Under the pieces are notes generated by a model that was not told where the DNA came from, did no database searches, and saw only the letters and a program-made list of their open reading frames with translations. A stretch of 64,000 nucleotides of DNA from Channallabes apus (Eukaryota > Chordata > Actinopteri > Siluriformes > Clariidae), in contig CM060126.1 in NCBI GenBank assembly GCA_030522415.1, positions 11,390,352-11,454,351 of the forward strand. Reading direction: 5' to 3'. Both the position numbers and the translations under genes were made by a program. Below are positions 20,401 through 29,564 of the stretch, piece by piece. How positions within the stretch are numbered: the stretch's first letter is position 1; each line of letters begins with the position of its first letter.

Positions 20401-20711
20401 CGAGCGTCACAGGAGATCCTTTCTCCCAACGGCCATAAAACTTTACAACTCTTCTCTGTAACTCATACAGACATGTATGGGGAATTTTTTTTATTTTTAT
20501 TTTTTTTTTATTTATTATTTATTTTTTTTCATTGACTGGTATACAACGGGACACTAATAATTACCCTTTTTTTTTTTTTTTTTGTATTATTATTATTTAT
20601 TACCTTTATTACCTTCCTTAGTTAAACAACTGTGAGCACCTGTAACCGAGCATAAGCAATTTCCCTTTGGGATCAATAAAGTTCTTTGAATCTTGAATCT
20701 TGAATCTTGAA
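17480..20711 (+). mobile_element. Rex1/Babar-like LINE, near full length
   Basis: A non-LTR retrotransposon body with one long frame, a short 3' untranslated region with T-rich runs, and a 3' end GGATCAATAAAGTTC followed by four TGAATCT-type tail repeats, as in fish CR1-group LINEs. The same 3' tail occurs truncated at 58087-58325 on the other strand. The 5' boundary is approximate. Inserted in the Harbinger-like element. Confidence 0.8.
17486..20461 (+). CDS. LINE endonuclease/reverse transcriptase (ORF2), intact
   Basis: A 991-residue open frame without stops. The N-terminal apurinic-type endonuclease shows MGNVRSLDNK (about residue 103), CFTETWLH, SGDFNHTPLN and GRSDHNLV, the catalytic Asn, Glu, Asp and His sites. 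The reverse transcriptase follows with GPDKINPRVLK, NDYRPVALTS, motif A FFDFSSAFNTI, motif B GAPQGTVLSPFLF and motif C FSDDSVVV, in which Ser replaces the usual Ala. The C-terminal region is Lys/Arg rich. The first 25 residues look like read-through 5' sequence, so the true start may be downstream. No ORF1 is present. Clade assignment to Rex1/Babar rests on remembered motif similarity and could be another CR1-group family. Confidence 0.82.
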   Translation: MRFESVLSYAILITFSALRVISAQQQGGGSFVYTREQLITLKPAGIRDPTLYRTLNIPDEIRRGTIRGCRGGRKRRRGPKEEEKRAAHKERMRKYKLYVPSLIMGNVRSLDNKMDELTALLKTENIFRECSLMCFTETWLHSDVPDSNITLDGFSAIRSDRTRRESGKRKGGGLAVYINNMWCNPGHVTVKERVCSPDIELLAVGLRPYYLPREFSHVIITAVYIPPSANAAAACDVIHSVTAKLQTRHPDAFLLISGDFNHTPLNRTIPTFTQYVDCHTRGEKTLDLLYANVKGAYSAAALPPLGRSDHNLVHLMPIYKPLVQRQPAIVRSVRRWSEGATATLQDCFEATDWEVLSASYGEDIDGMTDCITEYINFCVDTCVPMRDIRCFSNNKPWVTKDIKACLNEKKSAFRSGDKEAVKKAQKMLTGKIKEGKEAYRRKLEQRLKQNNTREVWRGMRSITGYKTSGQAIEGNRERANDLNTFFNRFDVPMSHTPPDFNPNPHIPAPMSSPTQRTVTVTTPALPAINISVDQVKHGLSKISPAKAVGPDKINPRVLKSCAPQLCGVLQYLFSLSLSLQKVPALWKTSCIVPVPKTPRPCAQNDYRPVALTSHIMKVFERLILDTLRPLVKSSLDPLQFAYQPFMGVDDAIIHLLHRTYSHLDKPRTSVRMMFFDFSSAFNTIQPAVLGEKLRNINIDTRLVSWIMDYLTCRPQYVRLQNCVSDTLICNTGAPQGTVLSPFLFTLYTSDFRYNSESCHLQKFSDDSVVVGCIEEGDTSEYQSVVDDFVSWCERNHLQLNIRKTKEMVVDFRRSKTPVTPISVKGEIVDIVSDYKYLGVYLDNKLDWSLNTTALYKKGQSRLYFLRRLRSFNVCNTILRMFYETVVASVIFYAVVCWGGNIKVSDKNKLDKSIKKAGSVLGMELDSVDVVAKRRILSKVQSIVNNPSHPLYSVLAEQRSSFSQRLITIKCSTERHRRSFLPTAIKLYNSSL

Positions 20712-21363
20712 ATGATTGCATGTTGGTACTGTAACATGCAATTTATGGTTTTTCTAAGCTACAGAAGTGATAATCTGTTTCAAAGGAAAGGTCATTGAAA
20801 AACTAAATATCTCACCCCCATTCACTGCAATAGTACTGAAAAGAAATATTATGGAAGTCCGTGGAGGATAACATGGTTCCAAATATCTTTGTAATTATCT
20901 GAAAGCTAATAAACAGGACCAAGGGTAGTAATGACATCCTGTATAGGTAGAACATACGGGTTCAGGAGAATATTGTAGTTGTACAAATTGTAGTACTTTT
21001 GGAACTAATCTATACAATAAAAACATGAACTTATTATTATTGTACTTATTATATACACATGTATTGTAATTCAAAAGTATTGTCATTCAGTGTTTTTTGT
21101 TGAACTGGGATAGATTCCAACAATTAAGGTTTACACGACTGTTGAACATGAAATATAAAAACTTATTTGTATTTGTACTTTAAACACAAAACAAGTAGCT
21201 TACTCTCCAACAGTAATTACATCTAATTATTTATTGTTTACAGAAGCCTAACATAACACCACTAAACAAAACATAATTTGATTAAGTATGATTTGTAAAA
21301 CAGTATTTGTTCAGTGACTTTAAAATGAAATGATTTACACATGCACATATATTGTTTATAAAT

Positions 21364-21519
21364 TTACCGTCGTTGTTCATTCTGCTGCATTTCTTCCAAC
21401 AAAAGAGGTATTTCTACAGCTTCCAGTTCCTCTGCAATAAAGTAGGTAAACGCCACGTGATCTGCCGTGTTTGAGGAAGCAACGAGATCCCCAACGTGTC
21501 CGACTTGACGGCTCCGTTT
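21364..21519 (-). pseudogene. Unidentified C-terminal coding end in the Harbinger-like element
   Basis: A 52-codon open frame ends GEEL-like: VAFTYFIAEELEAVEIPLL, then a Gln/Asn/Arg-rich tail and TAA. It is protein-like in composition and sits just inside the right terminal repeat on the minus strand, where a second Harbinger gene could end. I do not recognise the family. Confidence 0.3.
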
Positions 21520-21598
21520 TCAGCTCCTCCCCGACTGCTTTCGGCTAATCTCGCCGATCGGTCTGCGCAGCCGCAGCATGAGCTCGAACGCACCCTTT

Positions 21599-22386
21599 AT
21601 GGGAGGAGGGGGGAGGTGTGTGTGGGGGGGGGTGTGTGAGGGGAGGTGTGTGTGAGGGGCTTCAGTAAGTTATAGTTTGGCCTCAGGGATGAACTAATGC
21701 TCATATACGAGTGTTATATCGCTTAACTTATTTGTATGAGAAGCGCATTAAGTAAATTCTTGGTTAATTTAATTCAGACGATAATACAGACAGTCACTGG
21801 TTAACACTAACACTGTTCACTGGTTAACATTAGCACAGGTAGATTATTTACATTCCAGAATCCCCAAAACAGTATTTTACATACTCTGTGGTAAATAGGT
21901 TTATTAATATATTTTATTTTATTAGAACTATATGTTCTGTGAAGTTTATTTATCTTTGTCTTCACTAAATTCTCCTGTTGTCTTTAAGCAGAGCTCCGCT
22001 GTGGAGGATTGGGGGGTCAGACGGCTGACGGCTGGACTTTTGGAGCTACAGGACTGGAGGAGCCTGAACAAGCTGTTGAGGGAGCTGTAGGAGGGATGAC
22101 GTCACAGTCCGACAGCTTTAGAATGATGTTTTTTTCAGGTCTACTGTATATTCTGAGCATAGAACTCCTAAATGTCTGATACAGTACTTTGGGGGAAACA
22201 AAGACTTCAACTGTTCCATGTTTAATAGTTTTGATATTTGAAAAATTTATATTTTAATATAAAAGGACTATAGATAGAGACTTATAAGCAGCTGGTGTAT
22301 CCGGGTTGTTTAATGAACTTTAAGCAAAAAGACAACATGTAATCACCTGTTTTATACAAATTACTGGTTTAACTTTGACTAGTTTT
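21599..22386. repeat. Continuation of the type a arm of the outer element
   Basis: Matches 32950-32130 in inverse orientation. It includes a G/T-rich stretch (21600-21660), an exon-like CTTTAAGCAG acceptor near 21990, and a perfect CRE palindrome TGACGTCA at about 22097-22104 that is conserved in the copies at 32407 and 37632. Confidence 0.8.
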
Positions 22387-22763
22387 TGTCATGAACTAAC
22401 CTCGGTGACCAGAAGACGTAGCTTAGCGGTTAGCCCAATGTAGCGTGGATGGTAAACCCAAACGCGGATTAACAGCGAGTAGACAGGAAAACCACGCGAT
22501 TTATTCTAAGGACTCTCCCGAATACGGAGCAAGGGAAAAACACAAATTTAACCCGCGTCCTAAAATACACACACAACGATAGGAAGCAACAACCAAAAGA
22601 TAGTGAGTACTCACGGTTTGATGAACGCCAACCTGAACCGACATGGGCCGAACTCAATGACTGAGCGGTAAGCCAACGTTTGTTTACCTTTTTATACTTC
22701 CTGGTTTGGCGCCCGCCTTACTTCCGGGTCCTAGTGCCGGGCGCAGATTGAGTGTGCATGACA
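22387..22763 (-). repeat. Gypsy-1 3' LTR
   Basis: 377-bp partner of the LTR at 27141-27517, with the same TATA box and 11-nt priming motif. Confidence 0.92.
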
Positions 22764-22833
22764 GTACCCCCCTGTCCAGGACCGGCTCCTGATGGTCCTG
22801 GGGTGGAGGATACCCCGCGACGGTAGTCTCGAA

Positions 22834-25800
22834 TCAGTTCGGGGTCGAGAATGAACCGGGCCGGGATCCAAGACCGCTCCTCGGGGCCGTAGCCCTCCCA
22901 GTCAACAAGATACTGCGTACCTCTGCCCCGAGGGCGCGAGTCAAGGATTCGGCGTACGGTGTAGGCGAGACCGCCGTCGATGGTCCGGGGAGGAGGAGCT
23001 TAATCATGGGTGATGTGATGAATGGTTTGAGTTGAGAGATATGGAATACTGGATGGATCCGGAGTGCCGCAGGCAGCTGGAGCCGGTAGGTGACAGGGTT
23101 GATACGATGAGTGATGCGATATGGTCCGACGAATCTGGGGGAGAGTTTTTTGGATTCTGTGCGGAGGTGCAGGTTTCTAGTAGACAGCCATACTTTGTCA
23201 CCTACGTGGTACAATCGTCCCGGTGGGTGTCGACGGCGATGTTGGATGGCGTAGCGGGTGTTGGCTTGTTGGATGGCTGCGTTGGCGAGGCGCCATATCC
23301 GTCGACACCTGCGGACCAACTGTTGGGCCGAGGGTACATCAACCTCCGGTTCTTGGTGTTCGAACATCGGAGGTTGGAAACCATGGCACACCTCAAATGG
23401 GCTTAGCTTGGTGGCGGTGGAGACGTGAAGGTTGTGTGAAAGTTCCGCCCAAGTGAGGTGGCGGGCCCAGGAGCGCTGACGATCTGCCACGAAACACCTC
23501 AAGTAGCGCTCCAGTTGTTGGTTGGTCCGCTCCGTCTGACCATTGGACTGAGGGTGGTAGCCAGATGAGAGACTACAAGTGGAGTTGATCAGACGGCAGA
23601 AGGCTTTCCAGAACCGGGCAGTGAACTGGGGCCCCCTGTCCGAGACGATGTCCTTGGGGAACCCATGCAGTCGGACTATGTGCTCTAATATCAGCTCGGC
23701 TGTCTGTTTAGCTGACGGGAGTCCGGAAAGGGCCACCAGGTGCACAGCTTTGGAGAAACGATCCACAATGGTTAAAATGGTGTCCTTATCTTCTGAAGCC
23801 GGCAGGCCCGTGATGAAATCAACGGCAATGTGCGTCCAGGGTCTTCGGGGAACTGGGAGCGGGTGGAGTTCCCCGGGTGTTGATTGGTTTGTGTCCTTGG
23901 CCCGGGCGCACACTGGGCATGCCTGAACGAACTCATTGACGTCCTTGGCCATGGAAGGCCACCAGAAGGCACGGCGGATGAACTGGAGGGTGCGTTGGGT
24001 GCCTGGATGTCCGGAGATGGGAGTGGAGTGACCCCACTGGATGACCTCCGTTCGAAGGGTCTCTGGAACATAGAGTCGTCCAGGCGGCACACCTGCCGGT
24101 TCGTCCTCCGCAGGCTGTGCCTGGCGAACCCTGGTCTCCAGTTCCCAACGGAGTGGGGCGATGATTTTTGATGGTGGCAGGACAGGCGCGGGGTCCGCCC
24201 GGGGGCTGTCCTCTTCATGTTGTCGTGAGAGGGCGTCAGCTTTGATGTTCTTGGACCCCGGACGGTAGGACAGATGGAAATTATACTGCTCGAAGAACAA
24301 TGCCCACCGCGCCTGTCGAGGGTTCAGTTGCTTAATGTTGCGGATGGTGATGAGGTTCTGATGATCGGTCCAGATGAGGAATGGTTCTCTGGCGCCCTGG
24401 AGCCAGTGTCGCCATTCTTCCAATGCCCACTTTATGGCCAGCAGCTCGCGGTCCCCTACCCCGTATCGCTGCTGAGTGGAATCAAATTTTTTGGAAAAGA
24501 AACTGCAGGGGTGCAGCTTCTGATCTGGACCTCGTTGTGAGAGGACCGCCCCGGCGCCCACATCCGAGGCGTCCACCTCCACAACGAACGGTTGATCTGA
24601 ATCCGGGTGAAGGAGAATGGGGGCGGTGGTAAATCGATGGCAGAGTTCATGGAAGGCAGATATGGCCGTAGGGTTGAGCTGGAAGTGATGGGGCGAGAGT
24701 CGGGTCAGAGCAGTTAAGGGGGCCGCAACTGTACTGTAGCCCCGGATAAAGCGACGGTAGAAGTTCGCAAACCCGAGAAACCGTTGAAGCTGCTTGAGGG
24801 TCTTGGGTAGGGGCCAATGACGCACAGCCTCTAGCTTCTGCGGGTCCATGGCCACACCCTGGGGCGAGATAACAAAACCCAGGAACGTGGTGGAGTGCTC
24901 GTGGAAAGCACACCTTTCCAACTTACAGTACAGTTGGTGGGCGACTAATCTCTTTAGTACCGCTCTGACGTGTTGAATGTGTTCGGTGAGGCTGTGTGAG
25001 TAGATGAGTATGTCGTCTAGGTAGACGAATACCCATCTGCCGAGCATGTCTCTGAGGACATCGTTAATAAACTGTTGGAAAGCTGCTGGTGCGTTGCAAA
25101 GTCCAAAAGGTATTACCAGGCTTTCGTAGTGTCCTGTGGGGGTGATGAAGGCCGTTTTCCACTCATCGCCCTCTCTGATACGCACCAAGTTGTAGGCACT
25201 CCGGAGGTCCAACTTAGTGAAAATGGTGGCACCAGAGAGAGCGTCCAGGGCAGAGTTGGTAAGCGGCAATGGATGTCTGTTCTTAATGGTTATGTTGTTG
25301 AGCCCCCGATAGTCAACACATGGGCGTAGGTCACCGCCTTTTTTCTTCACGAAGAAGAACCCCGTGGCGGCAGGCGATGAGGATGGTCGGATGGTGCCGT
25401 TACGTAGGGCCGAAGATACATATTCCTCCATCGCCTGAGTCTCGGAGGTGGATAGGGAGTAGAGATGGCCGCAGGGAGGAGTGGAACCCGGCTGAAGGTC
25501 AATCGCCAGGTCGTAGGGGCGGTGAGGCGGTAGGTGAGTCGCCCGTCGCTTACAAAATGCTTCAGCCAGGTCCTGATAGGCGGCGGGAATGGCGTTGGTG
25601 TCGACGTCGGGGGCCTCGGACTCCCTAGAGCACGTCCCAGCCGAAGCCCGTAGGCAGAGTTCTGAACAGGTCGGGCCCCACTGTAGGATCCTGTTTTGAT
25701 TCCAGGAAATGAGCGGATCGTGCTGGAGAAGCCACGGGTGTCCAAGTATGATTGGTGGTGATGAGACGGAGGTGAGGTGAAACTGGATTGATTCATGATG

Positions 25801-26167
25801 CTGACCAATGATGAGGGTGATGGGTTGAGTCTGAGTGGTAATGGGGCTGGAGGAGATGGGGCCGACCATCGACTGATGTAATTTTAACAGGCTGGGATAA
25901 CGCTTCAAATTCCACTTCCAGACTTTTGGCATAAGATGAGTCAATGAAGTTACCTGCAGCCCCGGAGTCGATGAATGCGGTACTTCTGACCCGTTTGTGG
26001 CCAAACTGGAGGTGTACCTGGACCGTGAGACGAGAGACGCTAGGTGTGGTAGCAGAGAGGTGAAGATGGCCCGGTGAGCTGCTCCCAACGCTCACCGGGC
26101 CTGGGCGTTTCCCTGGCGACGTGGGCAGATGGCTCTGTGGTGCTCTGCCGACCCACAATAAGCACAA
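22834..26167 (-). pseudogene. pol: Gypsy-1 pol, frameshifted twice
   Basis: The protease [12 protein letters not shown] lies in the -1 frame relative to gag (26167-25793), as expected after ribosomal frameshifting. Near 25860 the reading moves to another frame that runs to 22834 and carries reverse transcriptase ([24 protein letters not shown]), RNase H (VVEVDASDVGAGAVL, TDHQN), the integrase zinc-binding and catalytic domains ([38 protein letters not shown]) and the tether. Near 22990 a second shift leaves the chromodomain out of frame. The enzyme core is intact, but the protein cannot be made as one chain. Confidence 0.88.
26068..26113 (-). promoter_or_regulatory. Gypsy-1 gag-pol -1 frameshift signal
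   Basis: Slippery heptamer GGGAAAC (26113-26107), read G GGA AAC in the gag frame, then a 5-nt spacer and a perfect 12-bp hairpin GGCCCGGTGAGC/GCTCACCGGGCC with a 10-nt loop. Slippage by -1 enters the protease frame. Confidence 0.78.
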
Positions 26168-27138
26168 AGTCCTTCTTTAAAGCGTCTTTCTCGTTCTTCT
26201 GCGGTCAGGGATGCGCGCCCTAATTGCATGGGTTCCCCGGCTCCGGTGTAAACCACGGCAGTAGGTGGAGAACCAACATGTCCTTGGGAAGTGTAGGTAG
26301 CTGACTTCGATGGACGTGAAGTGATGGAGGTGAAAGTGGGTGTTGGCGGCAGGGTCTTAGGGGCCGGCGTCGGACGAGAGAGGAGGCGTTGGTCGATCCG
26401 AAGGGCGAGTTGGATCACTCCCTCCAGCGTGGCAGGAAGCTCTCGCCCAGCTAATTCGTCCTTAATCCTCGAAGTCAGTCCCTCATAGTAGGAGGTCCGG
26501 AGCGCTGCATCGCCCCAGGTGGTCTGAACGCCGAGAGTGCGGAACTCGGCGGTGTAGCGACTCACAGACGATCCTCCCTGCCGCAGGTGGTAAAGTTTGG
26601 TATCGGTCTCCACCTCGCCCGCAGGGTGTTCAAAAGTGAGCCGGAGTTGATGTGTGAACTCATTGTATGAGTGGGCGGTGTCTGTGTCTGCTTGGAGAAC
26701 TGCCGTGGCCCACTCAGCTGCCTGCCCTGTGAGCAACGAAACGAGGAGAGCAATGCGTATCCGATCGGTGGAGTACTTGATGGGATTGAACTCAAACACC
26801 AGGTGGAGCGCCGTCAAAAACACACTGCACCTCCCGTCCGTGCCATTCCATTTCTCTGGTAACGATATAAAGATGTCAGAAGAGGGGGGGGGAGGGGGAT
26901 GCGGTGCCGCGGCCGCCACGACAGGAGGCCGGTTAGCCGCGCTGGCAACAGCCGCCCGAAGATCCGCGTTCTCCCGCCTGAGATCCGCAACCTCGCGGCG
27001 CAAGGCCGCGATGTCTTGGACGCTCCGGCGAAGAGTAGCGACCTCCTCGGTTAGTCTATTAACCAGCACGGTATGCCGATCCACCACGCCGCAGAGGCGC
27101 ACGTGATCCGCTGGGTTCACCGTCAGGGGCTCAGTCAT
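26092..27138 (-). CDS. gag: Gypsy-1 gag
   Basis: A 348-residue capsid precursor. Residues 30-65 form a predicted coiled coil (ALRREVADLRRENADLRAAV), followed by a Pro/Ser linker, a capsid-like retrotransposon gag domain (LPEKWNGTDGRCSVFLTAL, EWATAVLQAD, AEFRTLGVQTTWGD) and one C-terminal CCHC zinc knuckle (CAYCGSAEHHRAIC). The ATG lies only 2 bp beyond the LTR and overlaps the self-priming site. The frame ends inside the hairpin that follows the slippery heptamer at the pol junction. Confidence 0.9.
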   Translation of the reverse strand: MTEPLTVNPADHVRLCGVVDRHTVLVNRLTEEVATLRRSVQDIAALRREVADLRRENADLRAAVASAANRPPVVAAAAPHPPPPPSSDIFISLPEKWNGTDGRCSVFLTALHLVFEFNPIKYSTDRIRIALLVSLLTGQAAEWATAVLQADTDTAHSYNEFTHQLRLTFEHPAGEVETDTKLYHLRQGGSSVSRYTAEFRTLGVQTTWGDAALRTSYYEGLTSRIKDELAGRELPATLEGVIQLALRIDQRLLSRPTPAPKTLPPTPTFTSITSRPSKSATYTSQGHVGSPPTAVVYTGAGEPMQLGRASLTAEERERRFKEGLCAYCGSAEHHRAICPRRQGNAQAR

Positions 27139-27139
27139 T
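27129..27139 (-). promoter_or_regulatory. Gypsy-1 self-priming primer-binding site
   Basis: Directly beside the 5' LTR the minus strand reads AATGACTGAGC. It is complementary over all 11 bases to GCTCAGTCATT at 27420-27410, the predicted first 11 nt of the transcript. No tRNA-type primer site is present. Confidence 0.75.
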
Positions 27140-27140
27140 C

Positions 27141-27517
27141 TGTCATGAACTAACCTCGGTGACCAGAAGACGTAGCTTAGCGGTTAGCCCAATGTAGCGT
27201 GGATGGTAAACCCAAACGCGGAGTAACAGCGAGTAGGCAGGATAATCACGCGATTTATTCTAAGGACTCTCCCGAAAACGGAGCAAGGGAAAAACACAAA
27301 TTTAACCCGCGTCCTAAAATACACACACAACGATAGGAAGCAACAACCAAAAGATAGTGAGTACTCACGGTTTGATGAACGCCAACCTGAACCGACATGG
27401 GCCGAACTCAATGACTGAGCGGTAAGCCAACGTTTGTTTACCTTTTTATACTTCCTGGTTTGGCGCCCGCCTTACTTCCGGGTCCTAGTGCCGGGCGCAG
27501 ATTGAGTGTGCATGACA
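27141..27517 (-). repeat. Gypsy-1 5' LTR
   Basis: TG...CA termini. A minus-strand TATAAAAA box lies at 27443-27450. About 30 nt downstream, at 27420, begins GCTCAGTCATT, the predicted start of the RNA, complementary to the primer site just beyond the LTR. Confidence 0.92.
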
Positions 27518-27522
27518 GTTTT

Positions 27523-28962
27523 GGAAGAATAAATTGAATTGGTAAAGTCATGTTTGCGTGTTTTAATTTTTGGAGATTGTTTGGGTATTTAAAAACCGTT
27601 TAGTTGAACCAACAACTTCAATGGGCAAAAAATGGGACACAACTCTTTTTTAAATAGTCAAAGAGTTGGGCTGAAAATAATAATAATAATTATTGGTCAT
27701 AGAAACAAATTAAAACAGTTAAACACTTGATCATATGTATTTGTGTTTGTGATTATGTGACCCATAATAATTTTTTCTCAGAATAAATAAATGTTTTGGG
27801 TTTTAAGAACTCCAAAAGAGCAACGACAAACTTAGGAGTGGAAGGTGAGAAACCTCAATGGAGAATACTGAGTATGACATGGTATTTGCTCTGTGTGTGT
27901 TTTTGGCGGGGGGGGATGGGTTTGTGTGTGTTTTTGGCGGGGGGATGGGCGTGCGTGTTAAAGCCAACAGAGAAATTCAGGAGAGCGCGCGCGCGTGTAC
28001 AGATGTCGCCCTTAAAACCCTGCGTGTTTTCCCGCGGGATGCCGCAATTTAGCGCGCGGCGTGCCGCGTCTTGCCGGAGGCAACATTCGGGAATTTTAAA
28101 TAAATGTGTTGCGCTTCACTGAATATCCGCCAGATGGCGCATGGAAGGACTTTATCTAAAAGCCGGACCAAGTACAACAATGAATGTAAGGACGCGGATG
28201 AACAGTGCTGAAGCGAACATGAATTTTATTTTGTTTTATAATAGATCTTTCATGATGAATGAGTGTATATGTGCTTCACATTATCAAACACAGGCAAAGG
28301 AGACAGAAATTATTGAGGGATCCACTGAAAAAAGTAAACCTAGTTTAATGTGTTTTTTTTTCTCATTCCATTAGTAAAAAAAATAATTTGCTCTTTTTAA
28401 CTGAAGTGTCTAATTTATGCTTATGGGTGAATCTTTTTTTTTTTTTTTTTTTTTTTTAGTATAATGCTGTTTACAGCAGGAAACCAAAGTGAAATATTTC
28501 ATTTTGATGAAGGTACTCTTATTAGGTTGAGTGTGATTTGCGCATGCGACCAGACCATAGTTTTGCCGGTATAATTTTATTTCCGCCTCAAACCGGAGCA
28601 TGACGTTGAAACAAGTAAGGAAGGATATCAGAACCTGTATTTCAGTTACTGTTAGTTAAAGCCCCTGATTAAACTTAAATCTAATCCATTCACAAAGGAC
28701 ATTTCTGCTTCAAACCGTGTCTCATGACCTCATGACGCAGCATTTTCACGGACTGAATCACATGCGGGTGGAGATTCTCAAAGAAAACTCCTTTAAACCA
28801 GGTAAGAAAGCAAACTCATGTCATTTCTATGTTAAATGTATCTCTTCTATGAGCAAATTCATGATTTATGTCAGGAACAACTACTTTGTAGATTGAGTTT
28901 TGTGTCCGTGTTTGCTACTGTAGCTAAAACCACCTATATTACCTGCATTAGCATTAGCTAAC
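27523..28962. other. Interior of the outer element
   Basis: 27523-27900 matches 32130-31760 inverted and 37935-38320 direct. The part 27998-28290 recurs at 56515-56830 (direct) and in part at 53140-53040 (inverted). At 28733 an ATG opens MTQHFHGLNHMRVEIL and ends at a CCAG/GTAAGA donor near 28800, a possible first coding exon; no matching next exon in phase was found, as the inner element is inserted shortly after. Confidence 0.45.
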
Positions 28963-29564
28963 TACAGTGGGAGCCACGTCAAACAGCCGCCTGGAGCATG
29001 ACTGCTCCGTGGCAGATCCATGAAGGGTTAATGCAGGCTTCGTGCATGGAATGTGATCCCCCGCGATGACGCAGTTAACGATGCCCCGCCCCATAAACGC
29101 CCCCATGCGCTTTCTAAAAAGATGGTTGCAATGCCGTATAATTCCGCCAGATGGAGCATTGACTGGCACAGTTAACTGCAGTGTCCAGGAAGCCCAATAC
29201 CGTATCTTTAATATACAGACAGTTCTTGCATTGTCAACATAGTTTCATAAATAGATGAAAAAACAACAACAACAAACCGATTAATAAAACAGATTTGTTA
29301 AATCACTCAATACACAACCCATGATGATTATGCTATTTATTATTTAATAATGAATTAATAAAATTAGTTAGTGAAATATTTTTTAAGACATCCTGAAATG
29401 ATCCTTAAAGACACGGTAGCGGCTGTAATTTGTCTATACCGATCATTGTAGGTACGGAATAAAAACGCAGGCTATATACAGTATTTTACATTACTGTGTA
29501 TTTTACATTACTGTGTATTTTACCCCGTTCCATTTAATATACTGATAGATAATATTTTGCTGCA

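Larger units (their letters stand above)
14308..21595. mobile_element. Harbinger-like DNA transposon, 7.3 kb, decayed
   Basis: Begins GGGTGCGTTCGACTTCATGC and ends with the inverse of GGGTGCGTTCGAGCTCATGC (18 of 20 identical), flanked by TTT on both sides (14305-14307 and 21596-21598). The inner element carries the uninterrupted site (GTGTTTATC on its minus strand near 32975), which confirms a 3-bp target duplication. G-rich termini plus a 3-bp duplication fit PIF/Harbinger. Coding remnants are 16799-17140 (plus) and 21364-21519 (minus). It is inflated by a Tc1 (14468-15994) and a LINE (about 17480-20711). Confidence 0.62.
22387..27517 (-). mobile_element. Ty3/gypsy chromovirus retrotransposon 1
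   Basis: A 5,131-bp element between identical 5-bp GTTTT duplications (22382-22386, 27518-27522). The empty site is present at about 37935. The 377-bp LTRs (22387-22763 and 27141-27517) differ at only about five or six positions, so insertion is recent. The gene order gag, protease, reverse transcriptase, RNase H, integrase, chromodomain on the minus strand defines a chromovirus of the sushi type. pol carries two frameshifts. Confidence 0.93.
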
